Notes: generated from the sequence alone by a model not told the origin. 64,000 nucleotides of DNA from Vibrio astriarenae (GCF_010587385.1 NZ_CP047476.1:310001-374000), one strand, 5' to 3'; counted from the stretch's first letter, positions 16,615-25,878 are shown. Program-made: numbers and translations.

Positions 16615-17511
16615 CTATTTCGAGAGTTTAGTGACTAAAAAGTCGACCAACAGTCTTACCCTTGTTGGTTGATATTCTCTCGATGCGTAATATAGCCAAA
16701 CATTGATGCTCTCACCCCAATTATCTTTCAACAAGGGTACGACAGTACCTTGCTCTAATTCTGATTCAAACATCCAACTGCCTAAGCATGAAATACCTGC
16801 CCCAAGGACGGTTGAGACTTTTGCCGCACTAAAGCTGTTTACCATTAAGTGCCCTTGCGCGTCATAAAGAATATTGTCTTTGCCATCATTGAGTCGCCAG
16901 CGGTGTGTTCGGCCAGTGGTAACGGATTTCACTGGAATGAGCCGGTGATTTTCAAGATCTTGAATCGTCTTCGGTTCACCGTTTGTTTCGATGTATTGCT
17001 TGGAGGCAAACACACCAATCTCAGTGAGCATAACTGGGCGAGCGATAAGGCGAGAGTCTTCATTGATGGAAGTGCCGATCCCGAGATCAAAGCCATGCTC
17101 AATGAGGTCGATACTGCGATCCTCAAAGGTGATATCACATTGGACATCTGGGTATTGCTGCATGAACGCTATGATCATCGGCAAAATAATGTCTTGGCCT
17201 ATCGAGCTGGCTGGTAGGTTCATCTTTATCACACCTGACAGACCCTCTCGCTCCTCAGTAAGCGATTCTATACTTTCCTGTATGTGTGCCATGGAAGGGG
17301 CAAGACGGCGAAATAGTTGTTCACCAATCGGCGTTAAACTCAGTGAATGAGAGGAGCGAAGAAAAAGCTTGGTTTGCCACTCTTGCTCAAGTTTCCCTAT
17401 GGCTTTACTGACGGCAGGGGCCGAGATTCCGAGGTCTCTTGCCGCTTGGGCGAAACTGAGTGTTCTGGCGACTTGCACGAAGATGGGCAGTTGGCTTGGT
17501 AGTGACTTCAT
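16615..17511 (-). CDS. LysR family transcriptional regulator
   Basis: The 298-residue protein has the LysR helix-turn-helix (LSFAQAARDLGISAPAVSKAI, KLFLRS) and the usual effector domain ending ARLLVDFLVTKL. It lies between two ankyrin paralogues and is divergent from the second. A TTAACTACTGGTTA dyad overlaps its own start codon, and a near-identical dyad precedes the first ankyrin gene. It probably controls itself and one or both ankyrin units; the inducer is unknown. Confidence 0.93.
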   Translation of the reverse strand: MKSLPSQLPIFVQVARTLSFAQAARDLGISAPAVSKAIGKLEQEWQTKLFLRSSHSLSLTPIGEQLFRRLAPSMAHIQESIESLTEEREGLSGVIKMNLPASSIGQDIILPMIIAFMQQYPDVQCDITFEDRSIDLIEHGFDLGIGTSINEDSRLIARPVMLTEIGVFASKQYIETNGEPKTIQDLENHRLIPVKSVTTGRTHRWRLNDGKDNILYDAQGHLMVNSFSAAKVSTVLGAGISCLGSWMFESELEQGTVVPLLKDNWGESINVWLYYASREYQPTRVRLLVDFLVTKLSK

Positions 17512-17524
17512 TAACTACTGGTTA
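17511..17524. promoter_or_regulatory. LysR-type dyad at the LysR start
   Basis: TTAACTACTGGTTA matches the 14907 dyad at 13 of 14 positions and also has T-N11-A spacing. Its place next to the LysR ATG and 88 bp before the second ankyrin gene fits autoregulation or divergent control. Confidence 0.5.
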
Positions 17525-17611
17525 TGTTAGTGATGCATGTTCCCACACTACCGGTTTGTGATGTTCTAATCAATAATACACTCAAGCAACAGGTCATAGA
17601 GGGTTAAGAAA

Positions 17612-18562
17612 ATGGCACTACCAACATTACACCAATACATTATCGAGAATAATTTTGAGGCTTTTCAACAAGCACTAAACAGTGGTGCAGATAGAAATCA
17701 ACTTGATCCTCTCATGGGTAACTCGCCTTTGCATATTGCGGCTCAGCAGTCTTCCACAAAATGGGTTGAGGCATTGCTTCGCTCTGGTGCGTTTGTCAAT
17801 CTACAGACGCCAAAACATGGTGTAACGCCTTTGATGGTGGCGGTTTGGCATCGTAAACCAGACGTTGCCAGTGTTCTACTGCAGGAGTTAGATATCAATG
17901 TTGAGATTGTTTCAACGTTTGGCTTAAAGGCAGAGCATTTGGTGGAGTTTGGGGCGTCAAAAGACGATGAATTCGGTATGGCTCAAGCCAAAGAACTAGG
18001 GGAGCTCTTTACGCAATATCGTGAACGCCAAACAAAGCAATTGGCAGCGATGCCGGAGCTCAACATAGTGACGAATACAGACCACGCAGACAAGGAGATG
18101 GCTGATGCGATCAGTGCGATCGAGGGCGTGATGACATTGAATCAAACGGCACCAGTCAACTGTTCAGGAAACGATGAGCACACCGCCGTTATGGTGGCAG
18201 CGAGAGACGGAAATGTGCAGGCGTTGAAAGTACTGATGGATAAAGGCGCCGATCAAACCATTCCTGACCACTATATGAAAGCAATACCTTTGCACAAAGC
18301 GGCGTACAACGGTCATCCAGAAGTGATTCGACTGCTGGCAAATTACCCTGGCTTTAAAGAAACGCTCGATGCGCAGGGACCAAACAATGGCTACACACCG
18401 CTACACGATGCGATTTGGCATGGGCATACACTAGCAGCTCAAGCGCTCATTGAGCGAGGTGCTCGCACAGATTTGAAAGGTTATGACGGTAAGACTCCTC
18501 TTGATCTTGCTCGTGAATATCAATACTCAGCGATTGCTGACATGTTGGAGAATATTAATTGA
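17612..18562 (+). CDS. Cytoplasmic ankyrin-repeat protein
   Basis: The 316-residue protein is made of two ankyrin blocks: SPLHIAAQQSSTKWVEALL and TPLMVAVWHRKPDVASVLL, then TAVMVAARDGNVQALKVLM, IPLHKAAYNGHPEVIRLL and TPLHDAIWHGHTLAAQALI. It lacks a signal peptide, unlike its paralogue at 15040, with which it shares LDPLMGN and GPNNGYTPLHDAIWHGHT. The pair looks like a duplication in which one copy gained or lost export. It is divergent from the LysR gene and ends at a strong terminator. Confidence 0.88.
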   Translation: MALPTLHQYIIENNFEAFQQALNSGADRNQLDPLMGNSPLHIAAQQSSTKWVEALLRSGAFVNLQTPKHGVTPLMVAVWHRKPDVASVLLQELDINVEIVSTFGLKAEHLVEFGASKDDEFGMAQAKELGELFTQYRERQTKQLAAMPELNIVTNTDHADKEMADAISAIEGVMTLNQTAPVNCSGNDEHTAVMVAARDGNVQALKVLMDKGADQTIPDHYMKAIPLHKAAYNGHPEVIRLLANYPGFKETLDAQGPNNGYTPLHDAIWHGHTLAAQALIERGARTDLKGYDGKTPLDLAREYQYSAIADMLENIN

Positions 18563-18567
18563 TTTTT

Positions 18568-18606
18568 ACAGCTGATCTTTTGTTAAACGAGGTCAGCTGT
18601 TTCTTT
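18568..18606 (+). terminator. Terminator after second ankyrin gene
   Basis: An 11-bp stem (ACAGCTGATCT with AGGTCAGCTGT, one G-U pair) and an 11-base loop are followed by TTCTTT, just after the stop codon. Confidence 0.72.
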
Positions 18607-18940
18607 ATGTAGCATGTACAAAAACACTGCACTCGTGACCTGCTCATTCATATACATGGTCCATGCTTGGCGAAATGAGTTTTCTTGTTAATCACTGTGT
18701 TGACTACGGTTCTGTAAACATATCAATTCAGTTACAGAAATGTGACGCAGTTAAAATATAAAAAATGCAAAAAGTGCCATCAGTCTCATTTATCTAATCG
18801 TTAGATTTATTTGTATTATAAGAATACGTTAAATTTTGTGGCAATCAATACGTTATATGGAAAACGACCTAATAGCGATAAGTTAGGAGATTTTCTTTCA
18901 ATAATGACTGTAATCTTTGTAATACAATAATGGATTATAT
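18607..18940. other. Promoter region of the CBM32-PL7 lyase gene
   Basis: This AT-rich gap holds no gene. It must carry the promoter of the lyase gene, but I could not assign a specific operator. The ATG at 18941 has only weak ribosome-site matches upstream. Confidence 0.4.
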
Positions 18941-20509
18941 ATGAAACAAACTATTCTAAAGACCTTGCTTGCCTCTTCTGTAGCGCTCGCTGTCGGCTGT
19001 GCAAGCACTGAGGCTCCTACTGCTGATTTTCCCCATAACAAAGAAACGGGTGAAGCCCTGCTAACGCCGGTTGCGATTACTGCAAGTAGCCACGATGGTA
19101 ATGGTCCGGATCGTCTATTCGACCAAGACTTAACAACACGCTGGTCTGCCGCGGGTGATGGTGAATGGGCGACGCTTGATTATGGCACTGTGCAAGAGTT
19201 TGATGCGGTACAGATTGCTTTCAGTAAAGGTAATGAGCGCCAGTCTAAGTTTGATATTCAAGTGAGTGTGGACGGTGAGAACTGGACGACGGTACTTGAA
19301 GACCAGCTAAGTTCTGGAGAAGCGCTAGGCCTAGAGCGTTTTCAGTTTGAGCCAGTAGTACGAGCTCGCTACGTAAGATACGTGGGTCATGGTAATACTA
19401 AGAGTGGCTGGAACAGTTTGACTGAAATGGCGGCGCTTAACTGCCATGTTAACGCTTGTCCGGCAAGTCATATCATTACACCGGAGGTTGTTGCAGCAGA
19501 AGCGACCATGATTGCTGAAATGAAAGCCGCAGAGAAAGCGTACAAAGAATCACGTAAAGATCTGCGCACAGGCAACTTTGGCGCACCAGCGGTTTACCCT
19601 TGTGAGACGACAGTGAAATGTAACACACGTACCGCGCTTCCCGTTCCGACCAACTTGCCGGATCAACCACTTCCAGGTAATGCGCCAAGCGAAAACTTCG
19701 ATATGACACATTGGTACCTTTCTCAACCGTTTGACCATGACAAAAACGGCAAGCCAGATGATGTTTCAGAATGGAACTTGGCTAATGGTTACCAGCACCC
19801 AGAGATTTTCTATACCGCCGATGATGGTGGTATGGTTTTCAAGTCTTATGTGAAAGGGGTTCGTACTTCTACGAATACTAAGTATGCACGTACTGAGCTG
19901 CGTGAAATGATGCGTCGTGGTGATCAGTCGATTCCGACGAAAGGCGTGAACAAGAACAACTGGGTATTCTCTACCGCTCCTATCGAAGACCAAAAAGCCG
20001 CCGCTGGTATTGATGGTGTGATGGAAGCCACGCTGAAAATCGACCACGCAACCACAACAGGTAACGCAAACGAAGTCGGCCGTTTCATTATTGGTCAAAT
20101 CCACGACCAAAACGATGAGCCAATTCGTCTTTACTACCGTAAGCTTCCAAACCAACCAACGGGTGCCGTGTACTTCGCACATGAAAGCCAAGATGCAACC
20201 AAAGAGGATTTCTATCCTTTAGTGGGTGACCTGACGGCTGAAGTGGGTGAAGATGGCATCGCTCTTGGTGAAGTGTTCAGCTACCGCATTGAAGTAAAAG
20301 GCCACGACCTGATTGTGACGCTAATGCGTGAAGGTAAAGAAGATGTTAAGCAAATCGTTGATATGACGGAGAGCGGCTACGATGTGGGTGGTAAGTACAT
20401 GTACTTCAAAGCAGGTGTTTACAACCAAAACATCAGCGGCGACTTAGATGATTACTCGCAAGCAACCTTCTACCAACTAGACGTATCGCACGATCAATAC
20501 CAAGAGTAA
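18941..20509 (+). CDS. Alginate lyase lipoprotein, CBM32 + PL7 (QIH type)
   Basis: The 522-residue protein has a lipobox (LAVGC, Cys about residue 20), so it should be lipid-anchored. Residues ~40-165 form an F5/8-type C (CBM32) module: RLFDQDLTTRWSAAG, WATLDYG, ARYVRYVGHG. A linker with paired cysteines follows. The PL7 catalytic domain has RTELREMM, IIGQIHDQ (QIH, catalytic His) and MYFKAGVYNQN. QIH is associated with activity on guluronate-containing blocks. The architecture and length match AlyB-type lyases of Vibrio splendidus. It differs from the PL7 at 8.6 kb by anchor, binding module and QIH motif. Confidence 0.95.
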   Translation: MKQTILKTLLASSVALAVGCASTEAPTADFPHNKETGEALLTPVAITASSHDGNGPDRLFDQDLTTRWSAAGDGEWATLDYGTVQEFDAVQIAFSKGNERQSKFDIQVSVDGENWTTVLEDQLSSGEALGLERFQFEPVVRARYVRYVGHGNTKSGWNSLTEMAALNCHVNACPASHIITPEVVAAEATMIAEMKAAEKAYKESRKDLRTGNFGAPAVYPCETTVKCNTRTALPVPTNLPDQPLPGNAPSENFDMTHWYLSQPFDHDKNGKPDDVSEWNLANGYQHPEIFYTADDGGMVFKSYVKGVRTSTNTKYARTELREMMRRGDQSIPTKGVNKNNWVFSTAPIEDQKAAAGIDGVMEATLKIDHATTTGNANEVGRFIIGQIHDQNDEPIRLYYRKLPNQPTGAVYFAHESQDATKEDFYPLVGDLTAEVGEDGIALGEVFSYRIEVKGHDLIVTLMREGKEDVKQIVDMTESGYDVGGKYMYFKAGVYNQNISGDLDDYSQATFYQLDVSHDQYQE

Positions 20510-20553
20510 TTGAGCGTTAAAGATACGCCTGCGGGTTATAGTATCTCCAAAGT

Positions 20554-20589
20554 AAAGTCGGCATCACTATTAGTGGTGCCGACTTTTTT
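20554..20589 (+). terminator. Strong terminator after CBM32-PL7 lyase
   Basis: AAAGTCGGCATCAC and GTGGTGCCGACTTT form a 14-bp stem with one wobble pair and loop TATTA, ending in a run of T. Confidence 0.88.
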
Positions 20590-20720
20590 GTAGACCATAA
20601 TCGTCTGGCTGCATATTTTATTGGGCTTATCCGAGCGAGTCTCAATAATAGAAAGGCTTTGTTCTCGTTTTCTGGGCTAACTTTGAAAGAGAGTTAAGTG
20701 AGGAACTAAGGGGAGCGACG

Positions 20721-21389
20721 ATGAAAAATAGAATCGTAATTGCGCTTGTTGTCACAGTACTTTCAGGTTGTGAAGCAACCCAAAGACAAAGTGCGACCAC
20801 AGGCGAATGGGAGACTAACTCGACGACTAAAGGCGCTGCAATTGGCGCCGCTTCGGGGGCTATTGTGGGGCTGATTACTGGGGATAATGCAAAAGAACGC
20901 AGAAAGCGTGCACTCATAGGTGCTGCGGCTGGTGGTGCTGTAGGGGCTGGTGTGGGTTATTACTTCGATCAGCAAGAGGCGGCGTTGCGTCAGGAGTTGC
21001 TTAACTCTGGGGTACAAGTACGTCGTGTCGGGGAAGACCAATTAATTTTGGTGATGGAAAATGGGATAGGTTTTGATACCAATTCATCTTCTCTAAATCC
21101 CTCGATTTATAACACGCTCAATGGTGTCGCGAGAATCTTGGTGGAGTATCCAGAGACCGTATTGCTGATTGATGGACACACCGACAGTACGGGCAGTGAA
21201 AGTTACAACCAACAGCTTTCGGTTCAACGTGCGGATTCAGTTCGCTCGTATTTGAGCGCACAGAAAGTGAGTTTCAGTCGCCTCAATACTCGTGGGATGG
21301 GTGAAAGCAGTCCAATATGTGATAACTCAACAGAACAGGGGCGACGCTGTAACCGACGTGTAGAGATCAACATCTTCCCAGCTCAATAG
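20721..21389 (+). CDS. OmpA-domain lipoprotein with glycine zipper (YiaD-like)
   Basis: The 222-residue protein has a lipobox (VLSGC, Cys about residue 17). A glycine-rich segment follows (GAAIGAASGAIVGLITG and GAAAGGAVGAGVGYYFD), typical of glycine-zipper membrane proteins. A C-terminal OmpA peptidoglycan-binding domain comes last, with LIDGHTDSTGSESYNQQLS, RADSVRSYL and RRVEINI. It likely tethers the outer membrane to peptidoglycan, as YiaD does. GGGGAG precedes the ATG. It is a single gene with its own terminator. Confidence 0.9.
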   Translation: MKNRIVIALVVTVLSGCEATQRQSATTGEWETNSTTKGAAIGAASGAIVGLITGDNAKERRKRALIGAAAGGAVGAGVGYYFDQQEAALRQELLNSGVQVRRVGEDQLILVMENGIGFDTNSSSLNPSIYNTLNGVARILVEYPETVLLIDGHTDSTGSESYNQQLSVQRADSVRSYLSAQKVSFSRLNTRGMGESSPICDNSTEQGRRCNRRVEINIFPAQ

Positions 21390-21396
21390 CTGAACT

Positions 21397-21425
21397 AGAG
21401 CTCCTATGTTAAGGGGCTCTTTTTT
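21397..21425 (+). terminator. Terminator after OmpA-domain lipoprotein
   Basis: AGAGCTCCT pairs with AGGGGCTCT around loop ATGTTA and is followed by a run of T. Confidence 0.82.
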
Positions 21426-21493
21426 CAACGCATTACGTAATTTCGCCTACGCTTTAATAGACACAAATTCCTAAATTACAAAGGAAGGTGATA

Positions 21494-23041
21494 ATGAGCA
21501 ATCCAATTATAGCGTCGAATACGCCCATAAAAGTCGAACTCACAGAAGGTAAGGAATACTATTTTTGTACCTGTGGTCGGTCAAAGAGCCAACCCTACTG
21601 CGACGGCTCCCATGCTGGTACAGATTTTACCCCAAAAGTATTTACTGCCGATAAAACCGAAGATGCCTATCTTTGTCGTTGCAAGCACACCGCAAATGCG
21701 CCATTTTGCGATGGCTCCCACAAGCAATTCAGTGATGAGATGATTGGACAAGAGGGGCCCGGTGTCCAAGTTGCAGACCCTACCGATGCGGCTCCATCTG
21801 CCGCAGCGACCAAAGAAGAACCTACGGTTGAATTTATCCATCAGCTTGCCAGAGAGGGGTTGAGTAAATTAGGACACCATGGCCCAATGACATCGATGGG
21901 GGTTCCAAGACACTTGTTGCCGCACTGGGATGATTTGCAGGTGATGGTGGCACAGATGGCGACTAAGCCGCTTCAAGAGGAAGTGCCGGTGTCGACAGAA
22001 CTTGTTATCGGTCCTAACGCGAAAAAGCCCCTTCGACTGGATATTCCCTTGTTTGTTTCTGATATGAGTTTTGGCTCTTTGTCGGAAGAAGCCAAACTCG
22101 CGCTTTCTAAAGGTGCAGAAATGGCAGGGACTGGAATCTGCTCGGGAGAGGGAGGCATGTTACTGGAAGAGCAGCAAGCCAATAGTCACTACTTTTATGA
22201 ACTTGCCAGTGCGAAGTTTGGTTATTCAGAAGACAAACTAAAAGGCGTGCAAGCTTTCCACTTTAAGGGTGGGCAGGGTGCAAAAACTGGCACTGGAGGG
22301 CACCTGCCGGGTAACAAGAATATCGGCAAAATTGCTGAGGTGAGAGGCATTGAGGAAGGAACATCCGCAATTTCACCACCGACATTTAGAGACCTACACA
22401 CGGTCGAGGACTTTAAAGCCTTTGCCGACCGCGTGCGTGAGATAACCGGTGGAATCCCTGTAGGGTTCAAGTTGAGTGCAAATCATATCGAAGAAGACAT
22501 TCAATTTGCTTTGGATGCGAGTGCTGATTACATCATCCTTGATGGTCGAGGGGGTGGCACGGGGGCAGCCCCCTTAATGTTCAGGGATCATATTAGCGTA
22601 CCGACGATACCAGCGTTAGCAAGAGCGAGAGCCTATCTTGATAAGCAAGGCAAGTCAGGGGAGGTAACGCTGATCATCACGGGTGGATTGCGCGTTCCTA
22701 TGGACTTTGTGAAAGCAATGGCGCTAGGGGCGGATGGTGTGGCAATCTCAAATAGCGCAATGCAATCTATTGGTTGTGTAGCGGCAAGGATGTGCAATAC
22801 AAACAATTGTCCAGCCGGGATTGCGACACAGAAAGCGGACTTAAGACAGCGTTTAAATGTGGATAAATCGGCCAAACAGCTGTGCAACTTTTTCTTAGCA
22901 TCGACAGAATTAATGCAAGTGATGGCGAGAGCCTGTGGCCACAATGCATTGAATCAATTCACGCAAAACGATTTGGCGACATGGAATAGGGAGATGGCTT
23001 ATCTATCTGGCGTCAGATATGCGGGTGTCTCTGATTTGTGA
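21494..23041 (+). CDS. CDGSH-glutamate synthase (GltB central/FMN domain) fusion
   Basis: The ATG at 21494 is chosen over a GTG at 21488 because AAGGAAGG (21481-21488) lies just upstream. The 515-residue protein begins with two CDGSH iron-sulfur motifs (CTCGRSKSQPYCDGSH and CRCKHTANAPFCDGSH). The FMN-binding domain of the glutamate synthase large subunit follows, with GEGGM, FKGGQGAKTG, ILDGRGGGTGAAPL and the 3Fe-4S cysteines CVAARMCNTNNC. The glutamine amidotransferase domain and the C-terminal beta-helix are absent. It is probably an oxidoreductase rather than a complete glutamate synthase; the reaction is unknown. Confidence 0.88.
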   Translation: MSNPIIASNTPIKVELTEGKEYYFCTCGRSKSQPYCDGSHAGTDFTPKVFTADKTEDAYLCRCKHTANAPFCDGSHKQFSDEMIGQEGPGVQVADPTDAAPSAAATKEEPTVEFIHQLAREGLSKLGHHGPMTSMGVPRHLLPHWDDLQVMVAQMATKPLQEEVPVSTELVIGPNAKKPLRLDIPLFVSDMSFGSLSEEAKLALSKGAEMAGTGICSGEGGMLLEEQQANSHYFYELASAKFGYSEDKLKGVQAFHFKGGQGAKTGTGGHLPGNKNIGKIAEVRGIEEGTSAISPPTFRDLHTVEDFKAFADRVREITGGIPVGFKLSANHIEEDIQFALDASADYIILDGRGGGTGAAPLMFRDHISVPTIPALARARAYLDKQGKSGEVTLIITGGLRVPMDFVKAMALGADGVAISNSAMQSIGCVAARMCNTNNCPAGIATQKADLRQRLNVDKSAKQLCNFFLASTELMQVMARACGHNALNQFTQNDLATWNREMAYLSGVRYAGVSDL

Positions 23042-23077
23042 TGAGATAATTGAAGGAAATTTAGGAGTCTAAACAAC

Positions 23078-23106
23078 AAAAGGACCTGAAAGTATCAGGT
23101 CCTTTT
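23078..23106. terminator. Bidirectional terminator between convergent genes
   Basis: AAAAGGACCTGA and TCAGGTCCTTTT form a perfect 12-bp stem with loop AAGTA, with an A-run on one side and a T-run on the other. It serves the glutamate-synthase-like gene and the BCCT gene. Confidence 0.88.
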
Positions 23107-23163
23107 CATGTTGCTTGTGAGTAAGACAACAGCGGAGTTTATTCGCTCTTGTTTGACTCTATG

Positions 23164-24768
23164 TTATTTAGCGACAGTCTCTTGAGTTGAATTACCTTCA
23201 ACCTCAGTCAACATGCCTTTTAGTAGGCTAAAACAGCCGATAACCAAGATGATAGTGAAAGGCAATGCAGCAATAATCGTCACAGATTGAAGCGCTTGAA
23301 TTGAGTCTGTGCCACCAATCCACAGCATCACCATCGCGATAGTTGCTGAAATCACCGCCCAAATCACTTTCTGTTTGATTGGTAGTTCTAACTTACCGCC
23401 TGCTGTCATGCTATCAACCACGATAGAGCCAGAGTCGAGTGTCGTTACGAAGAATACAACGATAAGCGCTACGGCAATCACTGAAAGGATGTTACCAATC
23501 GAATACGCATCTAGCATGTAGAACAAGCTTAGGGAGACATCACTGATACCCTGCTCAGCACCAAGAAGACCGACATTGTTCATGATCTGGTCGATAGCGA
23601 TACCACCAAAGAAACACATCCACAGTGTCGTTACGATGGTTGGGATAACCAATACACAGAATAGGAATTCGCGGATCGTGCGGCCTTTTGAAATACGTGC
23701 TACGAAGATACCGAAGAAGGGTGCATAAGCAACCCACCATGCCCAGTAGAACACCGTCCAACCATGCAGCCAGGTTGAATCTTCACGACCTGCACTTTGG
23801 CTTAGTGGCAGAATGTTTTTCACGTAACCGGTGATACCTGTAAATAGCGAATCAAATACCGTTGTGAAGTTCAGTACAGCAAGGAAACCTAGGAACAGGA
23901 ATGCAATAACCATGTTAAGGTTACTTAGCGCTTTAACACCAGAGTCCATACCACGAACAACAGATACGATTGCTAGACCCATGATGGTTAGGATGATCAG
24001 TAGCTGCAGGAATAGGCTGTTGTCTAAGCCAAATACGTGGCTAATACCACTCGCTGCTTGTGAGCCGCCTAAACCAAGCGACGTTGCTAGACCAAACAGG
24101 ATTACGAGAACCGCCATGACGTCGATTGCGTCACCGATACGTCCCCAAACTCGATCACCGAGTAGAGGGTAGAACACTGAGCGCATAGAAAGTGGCAAGC
24201 CTTTGTTGTAAACAAAGTAAGCTAGGCAGAGTGCAGTCATGCCGTAGATTGCCCAAGCGTGGAAGCCCCAGTGGAAAACAGCAGAACCTAGCGCAAGTTC
24301 GCGCCCTTCAGCGGTGAAAGGTTCAACGTTGAGAGGCGTTCCGAACCAGTTGGTGAAAAACGCGGTCGGTTCAGCAACACCCCAGAAAATAAGTCCGATA
24401 CCCATGCCCGCAGCAAAGAGCATTGAGAGCCAGGAAAGGGTTGAGAATTCGGTTTTTGCATCGTCGCCGCCTAAGCGAATCTTACCCAGTGGTGAGAAAG
24501 CGATACCAAGTGCAAAGATGAGTAGTATGTTGGCACCCCACATGAACACAAAGTCGAATTTGGAGAGTGCTGCGCCTTTAACGGCGTCGATGGCTGCTTT
24601 AGCGTCTGCAGGCGAAAGCAAAAGGAGTGTAACGATGAAAAGGATTGATAAGCCCGCGGAAGCGGTAAAAACGGTGTTGTGGACGTCCATTCCCCATTTG
24701 GTAACGTTGTCCTGACCTACTTGATAATCTGTTGAATCTATACTGTATTTTGTTGATTTATAACCCAT
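23164..24768 (-). CDS. BCCT family transporter (betaine/choline/carnitine type)
   Basis: The 534-residue membrane protein has about twelve spans and the BCCT signatures MGIGLIFWGVAEP and WTVFYWAWWVAYAPF, where the tryptophans form the quaternary-amine binding box. It should import glycine betaine, choline or a related compatible solute across the inner membrane, driven by Na+ or H+. Vibrios carry several such carriers for osmoprotection. No betaine-synthesis genes (betA/betB) are adjacent. The true start is uncertain because the ATG lacks a clear Shine-Dalgarno. Confidence 0.94.
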   Translation of the reverse strand: MGYKSTKYSIDSTDYQVGQDNVTKWGMDVHNTVFTASAGLSILFIVTLLLLSPADAKAAIDAVKGAALSKFDFVFMWGANILLIFALGIAFSPLGKIRLGGDDAKTEFSTLSWLSMLFAAGMGIGLIFWGVAEPTAFFTNWFGTPLNVEPFTAEGRELALGSAVFHWGFHAWAIYGMTALCLAYFVYNKGLPLSMRSVFYPLLGDRVWGRIGDAIDVMAVLVILFGLATSLGLGGSQAASGISHVFGLDNSLFLQLLIILTIMGLAIVSVVRGMDSGVKALSNLNMVIAFLFLGFLAVLNFTTVFDSLFTGITGYVKNILPLSQSAGREDSTWLHGWTVFYWAWWVAYAPFFGIFVARISKGRTIREFLFCVLVIPTIVTTLWMCFFGGIAIDQIMNNVGLLGAEQGISDVSLSLFYMLDAYSIGNILSVIAVALIVVFFVTTLDSGSIVVDSMTAGGKLELPIKQKVIWAVISATIAMVMLWIGGTDSIQALQSVTIIAALPFTIILVIGCFSLLKGMLTEVEGNSTQETVAK

Positions 24769-25180
24769 AATTTAGAGGCATATACATTCATAAAAGGAGT
24801 GAATGCAACGACCGGCTCCGTGTCGATTAAAAGACTGACTAATGTGCGGATTGTACTTAAATATAGGGCCTTCTCCTTAACCCTAATTTTTCTCAATTTG
24901 AAGTGCCAACACTTAGTCACGAGGTGCGTAATATAACACAAAATGAGTAGTTTTTGTGGGTGATTAGGGTTTATGGGTTAAATAAGAGGTCTAATTGGCT
25001 GACTGATTTTCTTTTTAAGGTATTGATAGTAAAGGTTTATTATCAAGTTATGGAATGGAACAAATAAATTTTTAATTTGTTTGAATATACGTCTAAATAT
25101 CGGTGAAATTGAGACGATCTTTACCTTGAAAATGATACCTAAAAAAAGGGAATATTAGTGGCTAAATAGTCACGGATAAG
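24769..25180. other. Intergenic region between BCCT and GNAT genes
   Basis: This 412-bp gap contains the divergent promoters. Apart from the imperfect dyad at 25022-25047 I see no gene or repeat; the leftward 67-codon frame that overlaps the BCCT start lacks protein character. Confidence 0.45.
25022..25047. promoter_or_regulatory. Imperfect 26-bp dyad
   Basis: ATTGATAGTAAA and TTTATTATCAAG are complementary at 10 of 12 positions around GG. It may be an operator for the divergent BCCT or GNAT gene. AT-rich context makes chance possible. Confidence 0.3.
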
Positions 25181-25717
25181 ATGAGAAATATGGATGTAAT
25201 AATAGAGACCGAACGTTTGAATCTTAGACAACTCTGTGATGAAGACTGGCGTCTATTTCACTCTTTGCAATCAGAGCCATCCGTCATTGCATTATGCTTC
25301 GATAAACCCAGTGAGTTTGAAATTAAGAAGAACTTTGAATCACGGCTACCCCAATGGAATATCGATAGCGAGCATTGGTTATGCTTAATGATTATCGATC
25401 AGAAAAGTCAGATGAAAGTAGGTGTGACTGGCTTTCGTCTCTCTGAGGGTGTTGCTGAAGTAGGTTATTTGCTGCTTCCTGAATTTCATGGACAAGGTTA
25501 CGCCACTGAGTCGTTAGAGGCTGTACTGGGTTGGGGTGATCAATTGGGCGTCATTTCGGGTTTCCAAGCGGTGGTCACTCAAGGGAATACTGCATCAGAG
25601 CGTGTCTTACAGAAGTGTGGTTTTTACTTGTCTAAAAAGGTTGAGAACGCCTATGAAATCGGTGGGAAGTTGTTTGATGATCATGTCTACGTAAGGGCTG
25701 GTAATCAGACAAATTAA
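25181..25717 (+). CDS. GNAT family N-acetyltransferase
   Basis: The protein of up to 178 residues has the RimJ/RimL-type GNAT layout: IETERLNLRQLCDEDW at the start, VGYLLLPEFHGQGYATESL as the acetyl-CoA pyrophosphate loop, and NTASERVLQKCGF near the end. It transfers an acetyl group to an amine, on a small molecule or a protein N-terminus; the target is unknown. The start is either 25181 or 25190 (MDVIIE), and the upstream sequence does not decide between them. It is a single gene. Confidence 0.85.
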   Translation: MRNMDVIIETERLNLRQLCDEDWRLFHSLQSEPSVIALCFDKPSEFEIKKNFESRLPQWNIDSEHWLCLMIIDQKSQMKVGVTGFRLSEGVAEVGYLLLPEFHGQGYATESLEAVLGWGDQLGVISGFQAVVTQGNTASERVLQKCGFYLSKKVENAYEIGGKLFDDHVYVRAGNQTN

Positions 25718-25851
25718 GTGGTCATCAAACTCTGGAGCGACACCTTTCATTTCATGTCTCTATAAGTAATCGGAAAACCATACCTGAAACAAAAGTATAC
25801 AAATCATCGGCATTACCTTGTGGTTGAAGATGGTAATATTAGATTGTTGTT

Positions 25852-25878
25852 AGCTGCACTCATAGTGCGGCTGTTTTT
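25852..25878 (+). terminator. Terminator downstream of GNAT gene
   Basis: AGCTGCAC and GTGCGGCT (one wobble pair) around TCATA are followed by GTTTTTT. It lies 135 bp beyond the GNAT stop, so it ends either a long 3' region or a separate short transcript. Confidence 0.65.
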
